A stretch of DNA of 6,822 nt, taken from contig JAICKM010000380.1 of the NCBI GenBank assembly GCA_025927935.1, positions 1 to 6,822 on the forward strand, read 5' to 3'. Below the pieces are notes generated by a model. It saw only the letters and a list, made by a program, of their open reading frames with translations. It did no database searches and was not told where the DNA came from. This document shows, in pieces, positions 1 to 5,688 of this stretch (its first letter is position 1; each line of letters starts with the position of its first letter). The position numbers and the translations under genes are program-made. Source of the DNA: Chloroflexia bacterium (GTDB taxonomy: Bacteria; Chloroflexota; Chloroflexia; QHBQ01; JADMIH01).

Positions 1-57
1 GAAGAAGATGATCTCGAAGAGTACGAAGAGGAAGACGAAGAGGAAATGGCTACCTGA
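1..57 (+). CDS. C-terminal end of an upstream protein with an acidic tail (partial)
   Basis: Frame 1 is open from the first base to a TGA at 55-57 and gives 18 residues, ending in Met-Ala-Thr. Thirteen of the 18 are Asp or Glu, so this is a strongly acidic, probably disordered tail. Its stop lies 8 bp before the transpeptidase ATG, on the same strand, so the two genes are probably cotranscribed and perhaps translationally coupled. In actinobacteria a PbpA-type transpeptidase typically follows a RodA/FtsW-type (SEDS) glycosyltransferase, which makes that a reasonable guess for this gene. Nothing in the visible residues shows it: no membrane segment or catalytic motif lies inside the window. 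An alternative is any other cell-envelope protein with an acidic tail. I am fairly sure it is coding and unsure of its identity. Confidence 0.6.
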   Translation, partial: EEDDLEEYEEEDEEEMAT

Positions 58-65
58 ACCAGCGC

Positions 66-1928
66 ATGGACACTGTACACGCTTTCTTACGACCCTTTAC
101 CGCTTTCCTCGCCTTGGGGGTGACGATAGCAGGGGCGCTGCTGGCAAATGACCAACTCTGGCTCGTCTGCCTGGGGGTCGTGTTCCTCTGCCTGTTGTAC
201 CTGGTCTGGAGCCTCGTGCCGCCGGTCGCCCCGCGCGCCCGCGCGGCCCTGGCCGGCCAAGCGACAGCCGAGGAGCGCGAGCAAGCCCGCAATGAGGCGC
301 TGAGCCATAGCGTGCAGATGCTGGCCGGGTTCCTGCTGGCCGGGTTCGTGCTGCTCAGCGCCCACCTGCTGCGCGAACAGTTCGTGCAGGCGGGCACCAT
401 CGCCGGCAGCCGCGTGCTCAACGAAACGGTGCAGACTGGCCCCGATCAGTACCAGCAGGATACCACGCTCATCCGCAACGGCAACCCGATCACGTTCACA
501 CGCACCATCGAGGCGAGCGGCGTGCAAACGGGCACCGACTCGCTGCAAAACCCACGCCTGCTGGCGCGCGACTTGCGCGTGCAGCGCGGGCAGATCTTCG
601 ACGCCGCGGGCAACGTCGTCGCCGGGCGCACCGTCTACTCCGACACCGGCTATGTCGAGCGGACTTACCCGGCCCCCAACATGAGCTACCTGCTCGGCTA
701 CTATAACCCGACCATCTACGGTCTGGCCGGGATGGAAGCCAACCTCGATCCCTATCTGAGCGGGGAATCGGGCAGCAACCCCATTGTGGCCGAGGAGGAC
801 CGCATCCTCCATCGCCCCATTGTCGGCTCCGATGTGTACCTGACGCTGGTGCCCGCGATCCAGAATGCCGCCACCCAGGCGTTGGGGCAGCGCAAGGGCG
901 CCGTGGTGGTCATCGATATCCCGACCGGAGCGATCCTGGGCCTGGTAGCCTACCCGCACATCGACCCGAACGGCCTGGCCTTCAACCCGGACAATGACTG
1001 GACAGCGGAGAACCAGCGGATCATCGAATACTGGAACACGACCACGGCGCGCGCCGACCTGCCGATGCTGAACCGGGCCACGCAGGGTCTCTACCCGCCG
1101 GGTTCGACGTTCAAAACCGTCACCCTGGCCTCTGGGTTGGATCTGGGCAAGGTGCGCCCCGACACCGTTTTCACCGATACCGGGCGGATCAAGGTCGAGG
1201 CCGGGAACTACTTCCATGTCGATTGCTCGACGTGCCGGCCTGCGAGCCACCCTGGCAACCTGTTCACCCTCATGGAAGGCTACCAGTGGTCGCTGAACGT
1301 CGTCTTCGCCGAGATGGCGACGCAATACTTGGGCACGGACCCGCTGGTCCGCTACGCGCAGGGCTTCGGCTTTGGCCGCGATTATAACGCGAACAATCCC
1401 ATGCTGGCGATCCCCGTCGCCGTGAGTCGCCTGGGCGACCCGGACTTTCTCAAGACGCCCAACGGCATCGCCGCCACCAGTTATGGACAGGGCCAGGTGC
1501 AGGCGACGCCGTTCGAGATGGCAATGGTGGCCGCCACTGTGGGCCATGGCGGCGAGTTGCCGCAGCCCTACCTGGTCAGCAAGATCGTCAACCCCAAGGG
1601 CGACACCGTGGAGCAGACCCGCCCCGGCACGCTGGGCCGGGTGGTCTCCCCGGCAACGGCCGGCGTGCTCACCCAGATGATGATCACCTCGGTGCAAAAG
1701 GGGTGGGCGAACGGCGCGGCTATTCCCGGCTACACCGTGGGCGGCAAGACGGGCACCGCCGAGACGGGCCGCGGCACCTCGCACGCCTGGTTTATCGGCT
1801 TCGCGGGTCAAGACCCGGCCCACCCGCAGTATGCCGTGGCCGCTATGGTCGAGGAGGGCGGCGAAGGCAGCCGGGTGGCGGTGCCGATCGGGCGGGCGGC
1901 GCTGGTCGCGGCGCTCCAGCAAAAGTAG
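66..1928 (+). CDS. pbpA: Penicillin-binding transpeptidase, PbpA/FtsI-like (class B PBP)
   Basis: This 620-residue protein should cross-link peptidoglycan stem peptides by D,D-transpeptidation on the outer face of the membrane. All three penicillin-binding motifs are present: STFK at 347-350 (nucleophile Ser347, Lys350), SLN at 409-411 and KTG at 561-563. The transpeptidase domain begins near 276 (KGAVVVIDIPTG). Before it, residues about 165-265 form the PBP dimer-type region, with RGQIFD and an LGYYNP-like stretch as in actinobacterial PbpA. There is no PASTA domain and no glycosyltransferase domain. Three hydrophobic segments are seen at about 8-27, 31-51 and 84-103. The last is the usual single anchor; the first two form an extra hairpin followed by a charged, probably cytoplasmic loop (52-80). 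Cys387 and Cys390 form a CxxC outside the membrane. The ATG at 66 has no clear ribosome binding site, so initiation may be coupled to the upstream gene. The PbpA assignment rests on remembered sequence pattern; membership of the class B PBPs is near certain. Confidence 0.95.
   Translation: MDTVHAFLRPFTAFLALGVTIAGALLANDQLWLVCLGVVFLCLLYLVWSLVPPVAPRARAALAGQATAEEREQARNEALSHSVQMLAGFLLAGFVLLSAHLLREQFVQAGTIAGSRVLNETVQTGPDQYQQDTTLIRNGNPITFTRTIEASGVQTGTDSLQNPRLLARDLRVQRGQIFDAAGNVVAGRTVYSDTGYVERTYPAPNMSYLLGYYNPTIYGLAGMEANLDPYLSGESGSNPIVAEEDRILHRPIVGSDVYLTLVPAIQNAATQALGQRKGAVVVIDIPTGAILGLVAYPHIDPNGLAFNPDNDWTAENQRIIEYWNTTTARADLPMLNRATQGLYPPGSTFKTVTLASGLDLGKVRPDTVFTDTGRIKVEAGNYFHVDCSTCRPASHPGNLFTLMEGYQWSLNVVFAEMATQYLGTDPLVRYAQGFGFGRDYNANNPMLAIPVAVSRLGDPDFLKTPNGIAATSYGQGQVQATPFEMAMVAATVGHGGELPQPYLVSKIVNPKGDTVEQTRPGTLGRVVSPATAGVLTQMMITSVQKGWANGAAIPGYTVGGKTGTAETGRGTSHAWFIGFAGQDPAHPQYAVAAMVEEGGEGSRVAVPIGRAALVAALQQK
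321..350 (+). repeat. Tandem 15-bp direct repeat inside the transpeptidase gene
   Basis: Two adjacent 15-base units (321-335 and 336-350) match at 14 of 15 positions and encode LAGFL then LAGFV in the third membrane segment of the transpeptidase. The repeat is in frame, so gain or loss of one unit would change the segment by five residues without a frameshift. Confidence 0.8.
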
Positions 1929-1943
1929 GGCGCCAAAAAGGGC

Positions 1944-1971
1944 CTCGCCCCGACTTTGCAGCCGGGGCGAG
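1944..1971. terminator. GC-rich hairpin after the transpeptidase gene, possible terminator
   Basis: A perfect 9-bp inverted repeat (CTCGCCCCG at 1944-1952, CGGGGCGAG at 1963-1971) encloses a 10-base loop and starts 15 bp after the transpeptidase stop. On the + strand it is followed by AACCTGGG with no U tract, so it is not a classical intrinsic terminator in that direction. It may act as a 3' stabilising hairpin or with Rho. The only T tract lies on the other strand, from A5 at 1935-1939, four bases beyond the stem, so the best-formed terminator would stop leftward transcription. No leftward gene is visible nearby. Confidence 0.45.
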
Positions 1972-2152
1972 AACCTGGGAGGGAGAGCTTGCCGGTGGAG
2001 GACCCGGCAGGGAATATGCTGTTTGTATCCCACCTCGTGGGTGTGCTTCCTTCTTAGATAACTACGCCGCTGTCGATTTGTTACTCCCCGGTCCAACAAT
2101 CCGCAGGCAATTGGCAATCCGGATCTCGCTACATCCCTTTTGGCATAAGCGT

Positions 2153-2158
2153 TATAAT
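2153..2158 (+). promoter_or_regulatory. Sigma-70-type -10 box TATAAT for the metallophosphoesterase operon
   Basis: A perfect TATAAT ends five bases before the ATG at 2164. Transcription normally begins about six to eight bases after the -10 box, which puts the start on or beside the A of the ATG and predicts a leaderless mRNA. The -35 region is poor: the best hexamers at 16-19 bp spacing (for example GCTACA at 2128-2133) match TTGACA at three positions or fewer. TTGGCA at 2140-2145 is too close to serve. The box is consistent with a separate promoter for the four downstream genes. Confidence 0.55.
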
Positions 2159-2163
2159 GAGGC

Positions 2164-2880
2164 ATGAAGACCAGAGCAACGGTGCCAAAGGCCCCACCCA
2201 ATACGCGGCGCATCCTGGCCGTGAGTGATATCGTCGAACCCCAGCTTTACAACTCGCGGGTCGCCGAATGGATGGGTCCGGTCGATATGATCATCAGTTG
2301 TGGCGATCTGCCCGCCAGCTATCTTGAATTCCTGATGTCGTCCCTGAACGCGCCGTGTTATCACGTCATCGGCAATCACTGTTTCGCGCCGCATGGCCCG
2401 TCGCGGAGCGACCGTTGCTCGCCCGAAGCATATCCCGGTGTGGTCAACCTGCACATGCGGACCGTCGAGGTGGACGGCCTGCTGCTGGCCGGGATCGAAG
2501 GCAGCCCCTGGTACAACGGCGGCCCGCACCAGTACAGCGACCAGCAGGTGGGCTGGGAACTGCGTCGCCTGATCCCGCGCTTAGTGATGAACTATCTACG
2601 GACCGGGCGCTACCTAGACATCCTGGTCACGCACGCCCCGCCGCGCGGCATCCACGACGACACCGATATCACGCATCGCGGCTTCAGCAGCTTTCTCTGG
2701 TTTATTCACACGTTCCATCCGGCGTATCTGCTCCATGGGCATACCCACCGCTATATCAATAGTTTGCCTTTTCGTACCCGGTTCGACCACACGACGATTG
2801 TCAACGCATACGGCCACCGGCTGCTGGATTTCCCGCGAGATCCTGGGCGGCTCCATAGCGGGGACGACGATGGACGTTAA
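2164..2880 (+). CDS. Calcineurin-like metallophosphoesterase, variant first motif
   Basis: This 238-residue cytoplasmic protein has no signal peptide or membrane segment and should be a metal-dependent phosphoesterase; the substrate cannot be read from sequence. Metal-site motifs appear in the usual order: SDIVE at 21-25, CGDLP at 46-50 (Asp48), GNH at 70-72, THAPP at 156-160 (His157) and HGHTH at 191-195. The first motif, normally DxH, is Asp22-Ile-Val24-Glu25, so the usual metal-ligand histidine is absent. I recall a bacterial subgroup with SDxxx-type first motifs and conserved CGDLP and THAPPRG segments, and this protein fits it; Glu25 may substitute. The length is normal for small family members. 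The ATG at 2164 has only GAGG one base upstream, too close for a ribosome binding site, which agrees with the leaderless promoter. The gene overlaps the next by 11 bp, so translation of the two is probably coupled. Fold and family are secure; activity and substrate are not. Confidence 0.88.
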   Translation: MKTRATVPKAPPNTRRILAVSDIVEPQLYNSRVAEWMGPVDMIISCGDLPASYLEFLMSSLNAPCYHVIGNHCFAPHGPSRSDRCSPEAYPGVVNLHMRTVEVDGLLLAGIEGSPWYNGGPHQYSDQQVGWELRRLIPRLVMNYLRTGRYLDILVTHAPPRGIHDDTDITHRGFSSFLWFIHTFHPAYLLHGHTHRYINSLPFRTRFDHTTIVNAYGHRLLDFPRDPGRLHSGDDDGR

Positions 2881-3856
2881 CTCGGACTATCTCAACAACA
2901 CGGCCCGCGATGACTTTGAACGCGCCCGGCGGAAAGCCTTCATGGAGGAGATTAACGCCTTCTTGCGCCGGCGCCCTAATACCCTTATGTCGTTTGAAGA
3001 GGTGCAACAGGCGCTCCCGATTCAGGGACAGATTTACCGGGGCGTCAAGCAAGTGCCCGTCGCCGACATCATGGGCAGTGTCGACCGTTATCATGATTTC
3101 AACCGCAACTTCCTGCCGGTGCAAACCCATACGCGCCCACGGTGGGAGGCCATTGACCGCGCCACACTGGCCCAGGAAACACTGCCCCCGGTGGAGCTCT
3201 ACAAGATCGGTGACATCTATTTCGTCAAGGACGGCAACCACCGCGTCTCGGTCGCGCGCGAACGCGGGCAGGAACTGATCGACGCCGATGTGATCGAATG
3301 GCCGATCAGCGTGCCCATCACCTCGCAGAACGATGCGCGCGACCTGCTGCGCCTGGGCGAGTACGCGCGCTTCCTCGAAGAGACCCGGCTGGACCGGCTG
3401 CGCCCCGGTATGCATATCGAGTTCACCACGCTGGGCCGCTATGATGTGCTGCTGGAGCATATCTCCGCCCATCGCTGGTATATGGGCGTGGACCAGAAGC
3501 GGGAGATCTCCTGGGAAGAGGCCGTGCTCGACTGGTATGACCATGTCTATAGTCCACTGATCCAGGTCATCGAAGAGACGGGCGTGTTGAAAGATTTTCC
3601 CGGCCACACCGCCGCGGATCTGTACCTCTGGATTATGGACCATCGCTATTATCTGGAACAAGAAGCCGGGCACCCGGTGGGACCCACGACAGCGGTGATG
3701 AGCTACGACGCCGAGTATGGCCGGTGGACCCGTCGGGTGCGCCGGAGTTTGCAGCGCTTGTTGAGCCAGGACCGGGACGGCAAGCACGGCTCGCCGTTGA
3801 GTCCGCGTCGAATCCGGCGCGCCCTTGCCGCGTTACGACCAGGCAGCGCTGAGTAG
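2870..3856 (+). CDS. ParB/sulfiredoxin-fold (DUF4032-like) protein
   Basis: This 328-residue soluble protein has a central core resembling the ParB/sulfiredoxin/SerK superfamily, whose members bind nucleotides. The stretch around 113-130 reads YKIGDIYFVKDGNHR and continues VSVAR; the GxHR-type segment Asp121-Gly-Asn-His124-Arg125 corresponds to the phosphate-binding motif of that fold (FGGCHR in sulfiredoxin). The sulfiredoxin cysteine is Asn here and the protein has no cysteine at all, so it is not a sulfiredoxin. A conserved-looking segment, GSVDRYHDFNRNF (69-81), precedes the core. A helical, Trp/Tyr-rich C-terminal half includes WYMGVDQKREI near 203. A basic tail (about 285-328) ends the protein. 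I recall similar proteins in Chloroflexota, sometimes fused to universal stress domains; none is seen here. I chose the ATG at 2870, preceded by GGGGA at 2860-2864. The in-frame ATG at 2735 would lie deep in the upstream gene and its extra 45 residues look unrelated. The function is unknown. Confidence 0.8.
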   Translation: MDVNSDYLNNTARDDFERARRKAFMEEINAFLRRRPNTLMSFEEVQQALPIQGQIYRGVKQVPVADIMGSVDRYHDFNRNFLPVQTHTRPRWEAIDRATLAQETLPPVELYKIGDIYFVKDGNHRVSVARERGQELIDADVIEWPISVPITSQNDARDLLRLGEYARFLEETRLDRLRPGMHIEFTTLGRYDVLLEHISAHRWYMGVDQKREISWEEAVLDWYDHVYSPLIQVIEETGVLKDFPGHTAADLYLWIMDHRYYLEQEAGHPVGPTTAVMSYDAEYGRWTRRVRRSLQRLLSQDRDGKHGSPLSPRRIRRALAALRPGSAE

Positions 3857-3865
3857 AGAAAGGCC

Positions 3866-3871
3866 AGGGGA
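3866..3871 (+). promoter_or_regulatory. Ribosome binding site AGGGGA that fixes the next start
   Basis: AGGGGA lies four bases before the ATG at 3876 and selects that codon over two rivals. The ATG at 3825 lies inside the preceding gene, and the ATG at 3871 overlaps the site itself and is in a different frame. Confidence 0.6.
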
Positions 3872-3875
3872 TGTC

Positions 3876-5660
3876 ATGGACCGACTGGATATGCGATCCG
3901 CCAGGATCCAGTTCGAGGACGGAGCGCAGGCGCTCCCGCCCCCCGCGCGCCTGCGCCACCGCGAGACGCTGATTGCGATTGCCCTGCTGGGCGCCATTTG
4001 CCTGTTCGGCCTGGGCGACTGGTACCGCCAGGCCACCCGGCTCCACGATTATCAGGCCGGGACCGCGGCGGTGGCCGCCCGGCACTGGGAAGCGGCGGCG
4101 GCCGCCTTTGGCGCGGCGAACGGCTATGCCGACGCGGCCATCCGAGAGCAAGAGGCGGCCAGGCAAGTGGCCGCCCTGGAGGCACAGTACGCGCGTCTCC
4201 AGGCGGCCACCGCCGCCGGGGACTGGCTGACCGCCTGGCACCTGGCCCAGGACACTGCCGTCATCCAGCCCGACTACCGCGACATCGCCGCCCAGCAGGA
4301 CGCCGCGTATCATGCGCTCTTCGGGCCGGGCGCCGCCGGGCTGATCTTTCTGCAAGCGAAGGGCGCTTTACCTGGCTTGTATCAAACCGTGGCCGAGGGC
4401 GGGCCGGTCTACCTGTTCGGCACGAGCAGCACCAGCCAGGTCCGCGCCACCAGCCCCGACGGCAAGCGATTCCTATATGATGTAGACGAGATCTTGCTCG
4501 AAACCGAAAACACGCCCTGCCAGCCCGGCGCCGAACGCTTGCGCCCGCCCGACCAGCTCCAGCCGCGCCTGGCACTGAGCGGCGCCGGCACGGATGGCCA
4601 GCCGGCCCGCGTGCTCCCGGACTCCTTCGACCCGCAAGCCCCCGTCTGGCTCACCAATCACGGCGTCTGGGGACTGCTGCCTGATGGCCGGCTGCAATAT
4701 TATGACCCGGTGCGCACCACCACCGTCCGCATCGCCCCGGCAGCGGGGAGTCAGGTGCTGGGCGTGGACGCCGGGCACGACGGCCTGTTGCTGGCAAGCG
4801 CCGAGCAGGACCCGACCGGACAGACCCGCACCCGCCTCCAGCAGGTGACGCCCACCGGCCTATCCCCACGGACGACCAGTATGCCTGGCTTCTTGCTAAC
4901 CGTGACCATGAGTCCGGCAGGCCCCTTCGCCTCCGTGCTCGCCGAAGACGTGTCGAACGGCATCGACCGCACGCTCTACTTGCTCAACCTCGACGCAGCG
5001 GATCTGGGTCTGCATACGCTCGACCACATGGCCTGGGAGGGCGTGCAATTAGTCGCGCGCCTGCGCGCGACGTTTGTGCCGGGCGCGAACCCGCCGCAAG
5101 TTCTGATCGAGCGCCAGGACGGTCAAACGGACACAGTATCGCGCTACACCTTGCCCAACGGACCGCGCGTGACGCTGTGGGAGGGCACCGAGCAGTACGG
5201 ACGCCCCGACCTGGGAGGCGCCAGCCGGGATGGGCAAACCTTCGCCGTGCGCACCCAGCGTGAGAACCGGCCCTACCTGGCCTGGATACCCATCCAGCGG
5301 GATAGCGGTCCGCAGATGCTAGCCATCGAGGCACTACCCGGCCAGCAAGTTGATAGCTGGTTCGACCCGCATGGCGCGTTTATCGTCTATCGCCTGCGCA
5401 ACCCAGCCGGGATCGACCAGGGCACCACCGAATCGCTCTTCACAGTGCCCAACCCGCCCGCGCCCGATGCCAAGCCGTATTTCCTGGGCCAGGCGCGTCG
5501 GGTGTACGACAGCGCGCTGCCCACGTTCGCCCTGCCGCCAAAGGGATCGCTTGCCGCGTTCATCGACGCAAATGCCGTGCTCCACGTGCGCACGCTCGAC
5601 GGCGCCGCCGACACGGTCTTGGCTCGCGACGTGGAAGGTCTCTGGGCGCTCAGCCCCTGA
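3876..5660 (+). CDS. Single-pass membrane protein with extracytoplasmic helical and propeller-like domains
   Basis: I do not recognise this 594-residue protein as a named family. Residues 1-30 are charged and probably cytoplasmic. A hydrophobic segment at about 31-47 (TLIAIALLGAICLFGLG) is a signal anchor with no clear cleavage site, so the rest should face outward. Residues about 55-150 are Ala-rich and helical, with TPR-like Trp/Ala spacing (ARHWEAAAAAF near 68-78, GDWLTAWHLA near 115-124). From about 160 to the end it looks all-beta, with turn motifs typical of TolB/WD40-like propeller blades: SPDG 193-196, LPDG 268-271, SPAG 346-349, SRDG 450-453, DPHG 497-500 and PPKG 554-557. Such proteins often serve as scaffolds or binding platforms; no catalytic motif is visible. 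The gene begins 19 bp after the ParB-fold gene and ends 28 bp before a polytopic membrane protein gene, which suggests a joint membrane complex. Architecture is moderately certain and function unknown. Confidence 0.8.
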   Translation: MDRLDMRSARIQFEDGAQALPPPARLRHRETLIAIALLGAICLFGLGDWYRQATRLHDYQAGTAAVAARHWEAAAAAFGAANGYADAAIREQEAARQVAALEAQYARLQAATAAGDWLTAWHLAQDTAVIQPDYRDIAAQQDAAYHALFGPGAAGLIFLQAKGALPGLYQTVAEGGPVYLFGTSSTSQVRATSPDGKRFLYDVDEILLETENTPCQPGAERLRPPDQLQPRLALSGAGTDGQPARVLPDSFDPQAPVWLTNHGVWGLLPDGRLQYYDPVRTTTVRIAPAAGSQVLGVDAGHDGLLLASAEQDPTGQTRTRLQQVTPTGLSPRTTSMPGFLLTVTMSPAGPFASVLAEDVSNGIDRTLYLLNLDAADLGLHTLDHMAWEGVQLVARLRATFVPGANPPQVLIERQDGQTDTVSRYTLPNGPRVTLWEGTEQYGRPDLGGASRDGQTFAVRTQRENRPYLAWIPIQRDSGPQMLAIEALPGQQVDSWFDPHGAFIVYRLRNPAGIDQGTTESLFTVPNPPAPDAKPYFLGQARRVYDSALPTFALPPKGSLAAFIDANAVLHVRTLDGAADTVLARDVEGLWALSP

Positions 5661-5676
5661 CCGGCGCGGGGCTGCT

Positions 5677-5680
5677 GGAG
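5677..5680 (+). promoter_or_regulatory. Ribosome binding site GGAG for the last gene
   Basis: GGAG stands eight bases before the ATG at 5689, good spacing for a Shine-Dalgarno site. It supports that start for a gene whose N-terminus is otherwise unconserved-looking. Confidence 0.6.
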
Positions 5681-5688
5681 ATAAGACG

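Larger units (their letters stand above)
1929..2163. other. Noncoding gap between two transcription units
   Basis: The gap holds the 9-bp hairpin at 1944-1971. It also holds two weaker inverted repeats: GCCGG/CCGGC at 1991-1995 and 2004-2008, and CCCAC/GTGGG at 2029-2033 and 2037-2041, the latter followed by the pyrimidine-rich TGTGCTTCCTTCTT. A promoter-like box sits at its right end. The right half is visibly less GC-rich than the flanking genes, as expected of a promoter region. I see no convincing small gene or RNA gene in it. Confidence 0.6.

Noticed and set aside
2140..2145. TTGGCA as a -35 box
   Set aside because: Only seven bases separate it from the TATAAT, far less than the 16-18 needed. 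The other copy at 2111-2116 is too distant (36 bases).
2159..2162. GAGG as a ribosome binding site for the metallophosphoesterase
   Set aside because: It stands one base before the ATG, too close to pair with 16S rRNA while the start codon is in the P site.
1703..2167. 154-codon plus-strand frame running through the gap after the transpeptidase
   Set aside because: Its first half is the transpeptidase gene in another frame, and its second half crosses the hairpin and promoter box. The translation is Arg/Gly-rich without a domain.
87..2213. 708-codon open frame on the minus strand covering the transpeptidase gene
   Set aside because: It mirrors a gene with all three PBP motifs. The translation is low-complexity and rich in Arg, Gly and Ala with no recognisable domain, as expected of an antisense shadow in high-GC DNA.
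2735..2869. N-terminal extension of the ParB-fold protein from an ATG at 2735
   Set aside because: It would overlap the metallophosphoesterase by nearly 150 bp and has a composition unlike the rest of the protein. The ATG at 2870 has an upstream GGGGA.
2801..3787. 328-codon minus-strand open frame opposite the ParB-fold gene
   Set aside because: The sense frame carries a recognisable motif, a ribosome binding site and operon spacing; the antisense frame has none of these.
3633..4355. 240-codon minus-strand frame across the junction of two genes
   Set aside because: It spans the ends of two well-supported sense genes, has no start signal and has a Gly/Arg-rich translation without a domain.
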